Shown: positions 1 to 10,960 of the stretch, in pieces
Numbering within the stretch: position 1 is the stretch's first letter
Layout: every line of letters starts with the position of its first letter
Source of the DNA: Ctena decussata
Taxonomy: Eukaryota; Mollusca; Bivalvia; Lucinida; Lucinidae
Direction: 5' to 3'
DNA: 64,000 nt
Assembly: GCA_963989385.1 (NCBI GenBank)
Contig: OZ022512.1
Span: 23,953,899-24,017,898 of the forward strand
Position numbers and translations under genes: made by a program
The notes under the pieces: model-generated
The model's database searches: none
The model's input: only the letters and a program-made list of their open reading frames with translations
Told to the model about the DNA's origin: nothing

Positions 1-429
1 TGGAACGGATAGCTAGTAGCTTAAAGTTCTAGGTGCTAAACTTGCTTAATTTATGCAACCATACACTCCCTTCTTATGCAACTTCAAAAAAGTCCATGTT
101 TGGACTGCGTAGGGACCGCCTAATTCCTCATTGAGAGATCATAGATAGCGAATAATATACTAAACGTAAAACGAAGCATTGCTGAGGACTCTGTGCAATC
201 CAATGCTAAAGCAAAAGATAATCTCTAGTTGGACATCGACAGGACCAGACCAAAGGCACTGATGGTCAGGCACCAACGTACCGTGACAGATTGGTTGTGT
301 AATAGGCTTAGTTAGAGGCCCCACTCATCGCAAATCTATTGAAAAAGGAAGCGGCGTTTTCAACTGCGATCAGATAAGCAGTAGCATAAAGATTGTCGCA
401 TACCATCAATAATTAAACCTTTATGGTAG

Positions 430-560
430 TATCACACATTGGCGTATCAGCTTGCGTACGTACGGCGTATCCGGATACGCGGCAGTAAGAAAGGAACGCC
501 ACAGCATCGCCACAGCAACGAAAGCTTACGTAGTTGATACGCAGCACGATCTCCTTGTAC
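430..560. repeat. GTACGC/GCCACAG-rich degenerate repeat
   Basis: Short units such as GCGTACGTACGGCGTATCC and CGCCACAGCATCGCCACAGC recur here, at 3060-3420 and at 4610-4860. No coding role is seen. Confidence 0.5.
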
Positions 561-1659
561 GCCAGCATGTTAAACTAATCTCTTCATTTGTATCATCCCA
601 GCCCGACGATGTGACACCTGTATCGATAACGCGTATGTCTCCTTACCTGTTGAAATCTATGACTCAGTTTGTATAGAAATTAATGTCAAAACAATTTTTG
701 ACAACGTAAATCATTTCTTTAACATATTGTGCCAAAATTTATCCTGATATGACCATATAGCTCATTTTACGCTCTTTAAGTTGTTATAATTTTCATCAAA
801 ATAAGTATGTGCTTTCATTCTTCCAGGTGAACTGGAAAATAAGCTCATCGCCTCCTACTTAGCATATATAAAAATTTTACAAAACGCGTGTTCCTAGACT
901 TTGGCAGTAAAAACTTATTTTACTGTGTCTAGTTTAATTTTTTTCCCTGATAGTTTCTTAAAATTTGCATTGCATACTTTTCACAGATATAAAAAATTCC
1001 GAAATAGTTATCGTTAACATTCTTTCCTATTAACTTTAAAATACATTCCACGCGCCTTCCGACTGCCGAATTCTTAGGCGTAAAATTTCTAAGTCCAAAC
1101 TGATGTCGCACTCTACATCGGGCCAGACAGAGTATGCGAAATGTTATTTGTTGTCAATGCGAAACTGCTTTTAATATCAGTCCGGCGGTACAAGAAAGAC
1201 AGAATTAAGAAATGCAAAAAAAAAAAAAAAAAAAAAAAAAGATGAATATAAAAATAAATAAATAAAAATTAAAAATAAGACAATAAATACAAAATAAAGA
1301 AACAAAACTGCCGTATATCAAATGTGTAATATTTCATCTTACTTCTCTAGGTAAACAAATATATTAAAGAAATGACTAGATTATCTGCATTTTTTCTTTC
1401 TTCTTAGCAGTTGTTTCGATAATGATCGTCTAATACCAATTAAACATTTAATGGCTTCTTTCTCAACGTAACTTGTCAACTGTGAAAGATACACTATTAA
1501 GTTTACTCATTTTAACGTCAGTTCGTATTTCGTTCATCTATCACAGAATATGAAACGGAATTTAATGTTTTGTGTTTCCTCTGGATTTATTTTCCAATCG
1601 CTATGACAAAGTCGAACTCGGGCCATGTAAATAAGTACTCGTACATTACAACATTTGCT
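561..1659. other. Anonymous AT-rich DNA
   Basis: I see no supported gene. It has a long A run (1217-1240) followed by AAATAAATAA-type simple sequence. Confidence 0.6.
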
Positions 1660-2230
1660 CACCGAGGACTCAGATCAGCCATTGCAGTCTAGTCAGAGTA
1701 TGCTCGGTTCGCATGGACAGTATGCGATTCCTGGACATTAAAGCAGCAAAACAGATGAAAACTCTGATCTTTCTAAACAGTATGACGGCTGATCTGAGTG
1801 TTTACAAAAAACGATAACCCTGGTCAGTCTACACAGAAGTTACGACTACATTAAGTTCACATGAAAGGTCTGCGATCGTTGAAATTCAAAAAGCAGGAAT
1901 GAAGACTCTGATCAGTTTTCACAAATTAACGACCAATTTGGATATTAAATGTTCTCATAAATTTATGCCAGCATTGAGTATTCAAATCAGCCTGCACACC
2001 CGAACAGCATAACCGAAGACTTTGATCAGTCATCAAAGAAGAGAAAGCTGATTTCAATATCTACTGTTCACACAAAAGTTGTCAACAGTGAGTTTTCAAA
2101 TCAGCCTGCATCGCTAAAAAGCAAATGTGAATACCCTGAACAGTCTTAGAAGGTGTTACGACTGATTTGATCTGATAGTGAAATATTGCCGGGGGTCTGA
2201 AATGTTAAGGTTACCAGACCTATACCGAGA
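1660..2230. repeat. Degenerate GATCAG/ATCAGCCTG-rich stretch
   Basis: GAAGACTCTGATCAG-, GACTTTGATCAG- and AAATCAGCCTGCA-type blocks recur about every 100-140 bases. They resemble the core of the foldback family without its ends. It may be an old relative, but the match is weak. Confidence 0.35.
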
Positions 2231-3059
2231 GGTGTCATAACTGATAAGGATCACTGATTATGCAATATACAGTGTGAAAAGTGTCAAATTTTCATATTCC
2301 ATTGCATAATTTCTACTGATTTCTAACGAATGAAAACAAAAATATTTAAAATGTAAGCATTGTGAAAAAAGTTAATAAATAGAACAAATAAATAAAATAA
2401 AAAATCTTGACTCTCTTTGAACAAATTTCTATAAAAAATCATTTCTGTTGGAAATCAATAACATGGTTTTAGAGAATGAAGCGCATAATAATGATAATAA
2501 AAGTAATAATAAAGAGCTACGCCACTTCGCACTAGAACCTGGAGATAATATACTAAAATTGATATCAGAGGTGCTATCTATTGAAAATCATAAGTTCGTT
2601 GCAAATTATTTTTCTTCTCCTTCTTCTTCTTTTTCTTCTGCTTCTTCTTATTATTATAACTATAAGTATCATTATATACTACCGCACATAATTTTAAAAG
2701 CATAACTACTGTAAACAATAATTTAATCATACTAATTCATAGAAATAAGAAAAATTAAATAAATTAATTTAAAAAATGTAAATAAATAAAAGGTGCGAAA
2801 AAAAGGGGGGGGGGGGCTGATGTTAATGAAGTTGAATGGAGCTTTTCAGAACTGATCAATTTTACTGTTGCTTCAATATCCGATATTGGGTAGATTATCT
2901 TGATCTACCTGTCCAGTCAGGGCTGTCGCGGTCCCCTAATCTAAGAGATACAACTGCACTTACACTACAGACAGGTGTCTTTACCTGTACGACTTACAGG
3001 TAACTTCCCTTGCATATGGTATGAAATAGTGTGGTTTGGGTTCCGCGATTTTTTCAAAC

Positions 3060-3420
3060 CGGTTTGAAAAAATCGCCGCACGTACGTAGCACCTTTGATA
3101 CGCCATACATACGTCACACGAACGCCGTGAAAGCGAAAACAACGCATCAGTGACGCAGCGGGTACGTAGCGTGATCGCTTGGTACGCCATGGAAACGCGT
3201 ACGGTGTAACTGTGGCGTACGTATGGCGTATAAAGCGTATTCACTGCGCACCTATGGCGTTTTTTTCTTATCTATAGAGTATCAGGTGCGAATTAATGAC
3301 GTATATTATGTTTCTATGGAGTATCGTGGCGTATGGACTGCGTATGAACTGCGTACGAACTGCGTACGGACTGCGTACCTTGTGCTGTTGTGGCGTTGCC
3401 GCTGCGTAGGTGTTACGTTG
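3060..3420. repeat. GCGTATG/GTACGGACT degenerate tandem repeat
   Basis: Units of about 12 bases (GGACTGCGTAC, GAACTGCGTAC, TGGCGTATG) repeat many times. The complementary form GTACGCC dominates 4610-4860, so the two blocks face each other across the GATATCC minisatellite. Confidence 0.7.
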
Positions 3421-3595
3421 TCAATTTTGTTTCGGCGTTGCATGAGTACCTACTACGTCAACACGACGATCATAGGCAGCGGACACATTTTTCTTGTTTG
3501 TTTTCATTCTTTTCATAGTCATGGAACTGGAAGATCCACTTTCTCCAGTACTGAAGAAGGGAGCTTTTAACTCGGTCTTTATGAGGTGCAGCCCT

Positions 3596-4330
3596 ATTTA
3601 TAAATATCATTAATTTGATTTATAGATATCCATTATTTGAATAAGTGATATTCATCACTCAGCCAAGCCATTCATATCACAAATTCAGTGAATGAATAGC
3701 CATAATTCGAATCATGCATATCTTTAAATGGGCTGAATTACGGATATCCATAATTTGAACGATGGATATCCATAACTTGAATCGGTGATACCAATAAACC
3801 GAACTGAATCAGTGAAATCCATACCTCGAATTATGGATAGCAATAAATCACCGTAGAGGCTTGTTATTTAAACTTATTATTTGCAAAGACGAATACCCAT
3901 ATTTCTAATAAGTGATATCCATAAATAGGCCAAACTATTGACATCCACACATCACTTATTCTTATTATGGATGGTAACCAGAAATCTAAATGATGAGTGG
4001 ATATCACTAACTTGAATAAAGAATATCACTAACTCGACTTATTGAAATCCATAACTCGAACAAGTGATTCCATAAATTGGCAGAGTTATGGATATCAATG
4101 ATTCGATCCATAACTCGAAAAAGTGATATCCATAATTCGAATTAGTGATATCCATCAATCTTTCTGATGAGTGGGTATCTATACTTCGAAGTATGGACAT
4201 CCATAGTTCGATCCATGGATATCCATAAATAAGTAGGGAAACTCATAGATAATTATGAATATCACTTATTCGGATAATGGATATCACTTTCTCGAATTGT
4301 GGGTGTCCATATCGATATCTGTAAATAGGG
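3596..4330. repeat. GATATCCATAA minisatellite
   Basis: Degenerate units of about 20-22 bases, consensus near GTGATATCCATAACTCGAATTA, recur more than 25 times in both orientations, since GATATC is itself a palindrome. No frame survives. Confidence 0.85.
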
Positions 4331-4609
4331 AATGCATAGTAAAACGGCACTCCATAGGTCCTGGCCTCTATGTCCCCTGTTTAGTTGACTGCTGTCTCAG
4401 ACTCAGCGGCTGCTGGATCTCAGTAATGACAACTGAAAGTATCCGAAGGTCTGGCTGGGTGGGTGCAGCCGATTTCCCCATTCCTGTGCTGCTTCCTGGG
4501 CGTGACTTCTTTGGGGGGGGGGGGTATAATGTTTTGCTAGTGACTTGCATGCACTGCTTTTGAGGGAAAACAGCAGTGCAGTGCACAGGAACATTTAGAC
4601 GCAGCTGTT

Positions 4610-4860
4610 TACGCCGCTAGTACGCAGTAGTTACGTTGCCTTTTAAAAATGAAACGCAGTGCCAACGAAACAGTTACGCCACAGCAACGCATTATACGCC
4701 ACAGATACGCCACGCATACGCCTCAGATACGCCATATGTACGTCGCAGAATCGTCACACATACGCCGTGTACTAGAATTTGCATAAAATACACCACAGTT
4801 CCTCGCGATCGACACGCGTATGTAATTTTTGTGAAATACGCCGCTGATACGTAATAGTGT
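4610..4860. repeat. ATACGCCACAG degenerate tandem repeat
   Basis: Units ATACGCCACAG, ATACGCCACGC and ATACGCCTCAG of about 11 bases. It is the mirror-sense partner of 3060-3420. Confidence 0.7.
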
Positions 4861-5604
4861 GACACTAGCATTTTCTTTGTATGCATTTATATTGTTTTTT
4901 TAATTGTTTAGACCAACCAGGTTTACTTTTTTTTCAAAACTTGTGCTCTATTTTTCCATAAAAAATAAGTCCCTCTGAAAGGCTTTGTTGAAGAAGTGTT
5001 TTCAAGCTAACGTTATAATTCAGAATATCAGCGATTAAACCTAGTACGTGCTTTTCACAGTTAGTGACATAAATGGAATTGTTTGAGAAAATCAGCAGTT
5101 TTATTTCGATTATTAAAGTCATCGTTCTGACTCGATGCTCTTGCAAAACGTTAGAGTTAAGAAATACATGAGTATAATCGTATGGTGTTGTACTCGGAAA
5201 ATCATCATAAAATTGGACAATTAATCATTTCCGTTCTGTTTGATTTTCATATGGGCTCCAGGCAGCATTTAACGGTCTGGGAAAAACTGCCTCTATGTTT
5301 GTTTCGTCAGGTTCCGAGCATTGTGATCACTTTGCTGACCGTCTACGTGTTTGTGGATATTTTGTTAAGGGATAAGGTTTTTGATGGCTGCACTCCCTGG
5401 CGATATTTTCTATTTATCATATGACGTCGAATCTGAGAGTGTAATAAAGCCATGCATTAAAAACGATAATCCACTAGTGGATTAAATATGCAAATTACGT
5501 CGTAACGTTATACGTTGACGTCCATAAAAACGTCGCGTTTTCTTATGGCGAAATGTGACGTTTTAGTGCAAATTTTGCTAATAAAATGTGATTTTAGTGT
5601 CATA

Positions 5605-5769
5605 TGATAAATAGAATCTTGCATTCGTGCTCCTGTATCATTGAATTTATTAAACTCGTTGGGAAAAATCGATAAGATGCTCGACAAAGCCTCGCATCTT
5701 ATCATTTTCCCCAACTTGTTTAATAAATTCAATAATACATGAGCACTCATGTAAGATCCTCTATTTATG
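5605..5769. repeat. Palindrome with 13-base loop
   Basis: AATTTATTAAAC..GATAAGATGC pairs with GCATCTTATC..GTTTAATAAATT around the loop TCGACAAAGCCTC (5681-5693). The arms of about 75 bases are imperfect. TCATATGATAAATAGAAT at the left arm also pairs with ATTTATCATATGA at 5410, giving a second, longer foldback. Confidence 0.8.
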
Positions 5770-7330
5770 TAACGGGTTTCAGTGCTCTTCACTGACCTGT
5801 TACTTTTCTCTGTTTTGGAATTGGGTATGAATTTGAAAATGGTCTTTAAATTTACAGACCATCTATACCTTTCCAATATTCATAGACCTAATTCTGGCAT
5901 TTCTGGATAACATATGTTTAGTTCCGGTGACAGAGCAAAGCTACAAGTCATTGCATCAATCACAAAATGTCAAAACATATATATCAGATATTGGTTTGGC
6001 AAAAGGAATAATTATATTAAGCTATTAAGAGCCAGATATATTGGATTGCTGATATTTATCATTTAGTAAGCCGATCTAGTTTAGCTGGACTCATTATTCA
6101 AGAAGATAATATCGTGATGTCGTTATGAAAAATAATGTTGAGGATATAATATGAACGATTAAGGAGAACTTGAACGATGAGGAGATAGACTTAGTTTCTA
6201 TATCTGTCTGATGTTTTATCAAATGAGTAGCGACACGCGAAATGGGTGCGAAACGCATATTGTACGAGTAGCAATAGCTCAGACCATCCTGTGAGACCTC
6301 GGATATTTAGTCGAAGACTTTGCCGTGCAATAAGCTCTGGTCGAAATGCGTAAAAACGAGGATCTTGATAGACTTCTGGTTTGAGCCTTTTATATACGAT
6401 ATGTGTACGTTTTGTGTTCACAATTGAACGCAGAGTCTAGGGTGGAGTTTGCTGTGTAGTTGTGACCATTGTTTGTGGTTTCACTCCGGCAATATTCTAA
6501 AGTCGGAAATACATTAGTGAAAGCGTTTTAACAACCAAGGGCCACCATTGTCTTTCAATAAAATATCTCAACATCGTACCTCAGGGATCAACGAACAACA
6601 GTGGAACAGCTCTGTGCAGTGTATCTAGGGAAATAGCATAATAGAATAAATAGAATAGAACGTAGAAAAAATATTGATTAGATAGCTTACTGTAACGATA
6701 CTTTAGTATCTATTAAGAACATAAAACAAAGTAGACCGTACAAACCAACGTCAAGGTTTTGTGTATGAATTTTTGGTAAATCTATCGACGCAAAATGGGC
6801 TCTGTCAAATCTTTGCCTTCAGTACATGTAAGGTAGGCGTATTATACAGAACCGTTTATATACACAAGGCATCCATGATAACGAGCATTTAGTGAGTCCT
6901 TTATGTAGAATACAATGATCACACGCTACTACTTTACATTGTACTTGTCTGATTTGCTTTGGGCTAAACGGTCCTTTGAGACAGTATTTCAGTCTATATC
7001 GGGTCGTCTCCCAAAGAAAGGGAGAAAGAAGAGAAATTAAAGACGAGAGAAAAATGTCCAAACAACCCCCATGCGTACCTAATGCAAGCACACAAGACCC
7101 TTGCCCTACTATTATCCAAATCAGTAGGACGCCCCGATACTGGAACTTATACCCAGCATCATCGTGCCATCCAAACACCCCCTTACATTTAGTATGGTCA
7201 TAACTTATCAAAACATATTTTCATTCTGATTAGAAAATGACCAAATAAAACTGTTAAACAGTATGACAACGTCATGATAGATACTAATAACAATAACAAT
7301 TACATCAACAGCTAAGACGTTTACAATACA
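5770..7330. other. Anonymous DNA
   Basis: Apart from the dispersed repeat at 6045-6215, nothing is recognised. Short open frames around 6820-7210 exist on both strands but show no domain and no splice context. Confidence 0.55.
6045..6215 (+). repeat. Dispersed repeat, copy 1
   Basis: CTCATTATTCAAGAAGATAATATCGTGAT, GATTAAGGAGAA.CTT and TCTGTCTGA follow the same order at 36890-37050. The copies are diverged. Confidence 0.55.
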
Positions 7331-7568
7331 TGAGCCGCGACACGAGAAAACCAACAATGTTGTTGTGCGTCCAGCGCAGACTCAGATCAGCCTGGGCATC
7401 CGCCCAGTCTGATCAGAGTCTTTGCTGTCCGCATGAAGGTAGCTTAGTCCCTTGGCTACCCTTTAAGAGCTTAGCGAAGAGTCTGGTCAGACTATGTGGA
7501 TGCCCAGGCTGATCCGAGTTTGCGCTGGGCGCACAACCTTATTGTTGGTTTTCTCGTGTCGCGGCTCA
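7331..7568. mobile_element. Foldback element (TGAGCCGCGACACGAG family)
   Basis: This near-complete copy runs from TGAGCCGCGACACGAGAAAA to TTTTCTCGTGTCGCGGCTCA. The whole element is one long inverted repeat, with core blocks GACTCAGATCAGCCTGGGCA and TGCCCAGGCTGATC and a central GGTAGCTTAG / GGCTACC asymmetry. Confidence 0.92.
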
Positions 7569-9019
7569 CATACGAAATGATTTAAAACATTTTCCTTTTC
7601 CATTTTGGTGGTCATAATTCGGCATGCTAAACACACTTAAACATTTTAGACTTCAAGAATAGCCCGAGCTATCTGGCTTTACATGTATGTGGAGTAGGTC
7701 TGAATTTTACTTTAAAATCCCCAGCTGTGGTCTGAGTTCTTTCTTGAGATAGCTTTTAGTGCTAGGCCCGAAATCTGTATCTACGCTAGAAAACACTTTC
7801 GCTCTCCCTAAAGAGTAGAGTTTGGCACCCATGCGAATGTTATAGCCTAAACCCCTCTGGACATAATAAAGCCCGGAGACATTCTGAGAAATCCCCTTGG
7901 GGCACTAGAGGGGAAAATTTGTAAAAATGACAAAAAACGACTATTTTCTCTCATTTTTTTTAAATTTTGAATAAAATCCGGTTGTCTTATCTTTTTATTA
8001 AAATACACCCATATATATGTTGCCACATATGTGTTCTAATAAATAAGACATTCCAAGGTGGGATAAATATCCACATAGGGGCCCACGAAGGGATAATTAC
8101 TAGTAGTATAATTTTCGTAATTTTGACCCCACCCTATAAAAATGTTATATTCTGAATCACTTCTAGAAGATTTTGATTTTATTTAAGTATGGAGGGTTTG
8201 CATATAGCCTGTGGCAGTTTTTATGTGCATGACATTTTTGTTCGTGATAACGGGCGTGCCACGGTAAACAGATATATGAATGCAAAATTCTCTTCAACCA
8301 ATGACCAAACTATTGAAATTAAAACTACAACTGTCACACATTGACATGGAATAACGCATTTTGGTTGGAATGTTGTTGATGAACACTAAAATGTTTAAAT
8401 AAATATGTAAACGTCTAATCTGATGCAAATTTGGCCCACTTGTCAGCCATAAATATTAAAATCATATAAACCCTGAAGAAAAAGGTTACCCTTCGTTAAG
8501 CCGCAACCCTGTTTAATCTGTATCAAAATTAATGTAGTAAATATACATTTTATAAAGTTTCCTTACAAGGTGGGGGCCTGTTAAAGGAGAATTTTTACAT
8601 ATTCATATGTGCTACTGACTTATATATGTTACATATTTATGTGTGTTTTATATGGACATATTTATATGTAAAATACAACTTATACAAAATGTACAATTTG
8701 ATTCGATTAATATACTGTATAAAGATAAAATTTCATTTTAAAAACTTGTGGAACCAGGGCTATTTGGAACATTAAAGTGTATAAGTGCATAGTATAACCT
8801 AATCGTCATGGTACCATGTTGTCCAATACTAACGGTTGCATGTGGGCAGATGGATCTCATCAGCCTGAAAGAGCAATAAGAACTACACGTAGAAGGGTAT
8901 GTGCAATCCTTAGCCTTGTTGGCAGTCCACCTAGGAATTCATTGCTAGGTCTGTGAACAAGAGAAGTATGGGCTCCATCAGGTTGACGTTTGCCCAAGTA
9001 ACATTTTGGAAGACAGACC
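7569..9019. other. Anonymous AT-rich DNA
   Basis: Between a foldback element and a SINE, with no gene or repeat family recognised. A TATATG/ACATATTTA-rich patch lies at 8590-8680. Confidence 0.55.
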
Positions 9020-9031
9020 CAAGGATACTTG

Positions 9032-9300
9032 TTGTTGTTGTGTTATTGTTTGACGTCCACGGTAAACAGCTATGGTAGTCGGAACGGTCAGTTATCCTAA
9101 CCTTGTTGTTCCTGGGCAGGGTTAGGCCTCCTAAGCAGTTAAGCAGTACTAAGTGCACTAACTTTCACCAGTAACTGACAACTGCCCTTCTTGGATCAGC
9201 GGAAGGCTAAATGAAAGTAAGTGGCCGGATCGAGTATCCAACCCGGGACCTCTGGCTTATAAGTCAGACGCGCTACCGACTGCGCTACGCGGCCCGGCCC
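9032..9300 (-). mobile_element. tRNA-headed SINE, complete
   Basis: On the minus strand the element starts with GGGCCGCGTAGCGCAGTCGG and a B box GGTTGGATACTCGATCC. It continues with a body containing CCGCTGATCCAAGAAGGGCAG and AGTACTGCTTAACTGC, and ends in a (CAA)n-type tail. Near-identical 12-base flanks (CAAGGATACTTG at 9020-9031, CAATGATACTTG at 9301-9312) are the target duplication. Confidence 0.85.
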
Positions 9301-9384
9301 CAATGATACTTGAATAATGGGTCTGTCGGGGCCCGGCTTAACAATTATCACGCTTACCGTTTGACGTTAGTAAGTACATGTAGT

Positions 9385-9664
9385 TGATAAGTTTGCGACT
9401 GATGTGACAAAGATCGAGAAAATGAGAGGTAGGGAGAACATCTCAGTAGGAACCTGGTATGTGAGGGCTCTGAGGCCATCCGGGAAGCTTGAAGAGCTGA
9501 ACCACAAAATGGACAGGTATTACTGGAACATACTGGAGCTCTGAGAGATGCATTTAGAACTTTGGTGAAATGTCAACGGATGACAGAAACAAGGTTTGAC
9601 AACCAGTCTGCAGCAGATTCTCCGTTTGCGAGCATGTCCTTTCAAAGCCACAACACAATCATAA
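9385..9664 (+). pseudogene. CFDP2-like LINE, 5' part (endonuclease domain), dead
   Basis: The plus-strand translation gives ENISVGTWYVRALRPSGKLEELNHKMDRYYWNILEL followed by stops, in short segments such as VGTWYVRALR and LEELNHKMDRYYWNIL. This matches the start of the apurinic-type endonuclease of LINEs annotated as craniofacial development protein 2-like (GTWNVRTL..GKLEEL..E..RY.WNILGL). Frame stops such as the TGA after WNILEL show that it is dead. The frame ends at the TAA where the 4.44 kb palindrome is inserted and resumes after it. Confidence 0.72.
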
Positions 9665-10254
9665 TAGTCCGAGAGCCCGTGGTAGGTTTATTCATGTGGT
9701 CGAGGCCAAATGGTTTGACGGTGTTTTCTTATGTAACAAAGTGTGCTGAATTCAAAAATCAAAGTCTTAAAAAATCCATTGATGCACAAAGTCGGTATAC
9801 TCAAACGATTACACATGGGGTGCTCCAAATCTCGATAGAGCGTCAAAATGGGGGTACCCTTATATTTAATAATATTTTTAGCCTTCTGCATGCACTGGAA
9901 TATTAATTTTGATATCAAGCAATACTAAATAGATGTTAAAAAAGATCAAGTAACAATTTCTACATTTTCTTTGCCATATTATGGGAAGCTCTACTTTCAA
10001 AATGAAACACTTTGAAAAAAGCCACGAAAACTGATGATTTCAATATTCAACCCATAGGTAGATAAAAATATTGATAAAAACACCGAAAGTAGCAGTTATT
10101 ATACCCCCAGCACAATAAGTTTGTCGAGGGGTAAATTGTTTTGGCCTTTCCATCCGTTCTTTTGTCTATCCATCCGTCTGTCTGTCCATTTGTCCGTCAG
10201 TCATTCCGTCCGTTAGTTAACATTTGCGTTAAAGTTTTGCGTTAAGTTTTGTCT

Positions 10255-10960
10255 TTGCTCTGTTTTCCTGAGAGTATTCATGGAAACTTGTTCATGTGAA
10301 CTTAGTATTACTTCAGGATGGATACTGATCAGTTTGCATCACCTGGAAGGTTCTACAGGCCTAAGGTCAAGGTCACAGACTTAGAAACTTGTAAAACAGT
10401 TACGTTAAAATTTGCGTTATGTTTTTGCTTTATTTTTGCTCAGTTTTCTTGAAGGTGTTTTACTGGAACTGGTCCATATGTGCTCAGTGTTACTAAAGGA
10501 TAGATACTTATCAGTTTGGTTTAAACATATTTATTTCGCTTTTGCATTGACATACATATATACATACATGTACAAATAACATATGAGTACAAGCTATGGG
10601 ATTAGAACGGAAGCTGTGTGCTTATAGAGTTCTTCTCCCTATTATGAAACATTTGTACTTATCAGTTTGCATCACTTGGATGCTGCTTTTGGCCTGAGTC
10701 AAGGTCACAGACTTCGAAATTCATATAATAGTTACGTTAACGCTTGCGTTAAATATTTGATTTTGCTCTGTTTTCCTGAAGGTCTAAACTGGAACTGTTA
10801 CATATGTGTTTATTGTTACTGCAGGATATATATACTGCTCTGTTTGTGTCACCTTGATGCTGCTGCTGACCTAAGGTTAATGTCAAAGACTTTGAACTTT
10901 ATACAATATCTCTGTAAAAGTTTTACTTTGAAGAGTGTATCTTGGAATAGAACCTTTTGA
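10255..10960 (+). repeat. Internal tandem units in the left palindrome arm
   Basis: Three degenerate units share TTTTCCTGA.GGT, GGAACT..T.CATATGTG, GGATA.ATACT.ATCAGTTTG and AAGGTCAAGGTCACAGACTT. A foreign segment of about 140 bases at 10515-10655 (TTTAAACATATTTATTTCGC to ATGAAACATTTG) interrupts the second unit. The right arm has the inverted equivalents at about 13020-13545 without that segment. Confidence 0.65.
10515..10655. mobile_element. Small insertion in the left arm of the 4.44 kb palindrome
   Basis: The segment is bounded by a repeat of GATACTTATCAGTTTG / TGTACTTATCAGTTTGCATC and has no partner in the right arm. A TTTAAACA.TATTT and TACATACATATA motif recurs at 36141-36185, suggesting a short mobile sequence. 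Confidence 0.5.

Noticed and set aside
6819..7211. Minus-strand frame of 130 codons
   Set aside because: No domain or signal recognised, and an overlapping frame exists on the other strand.
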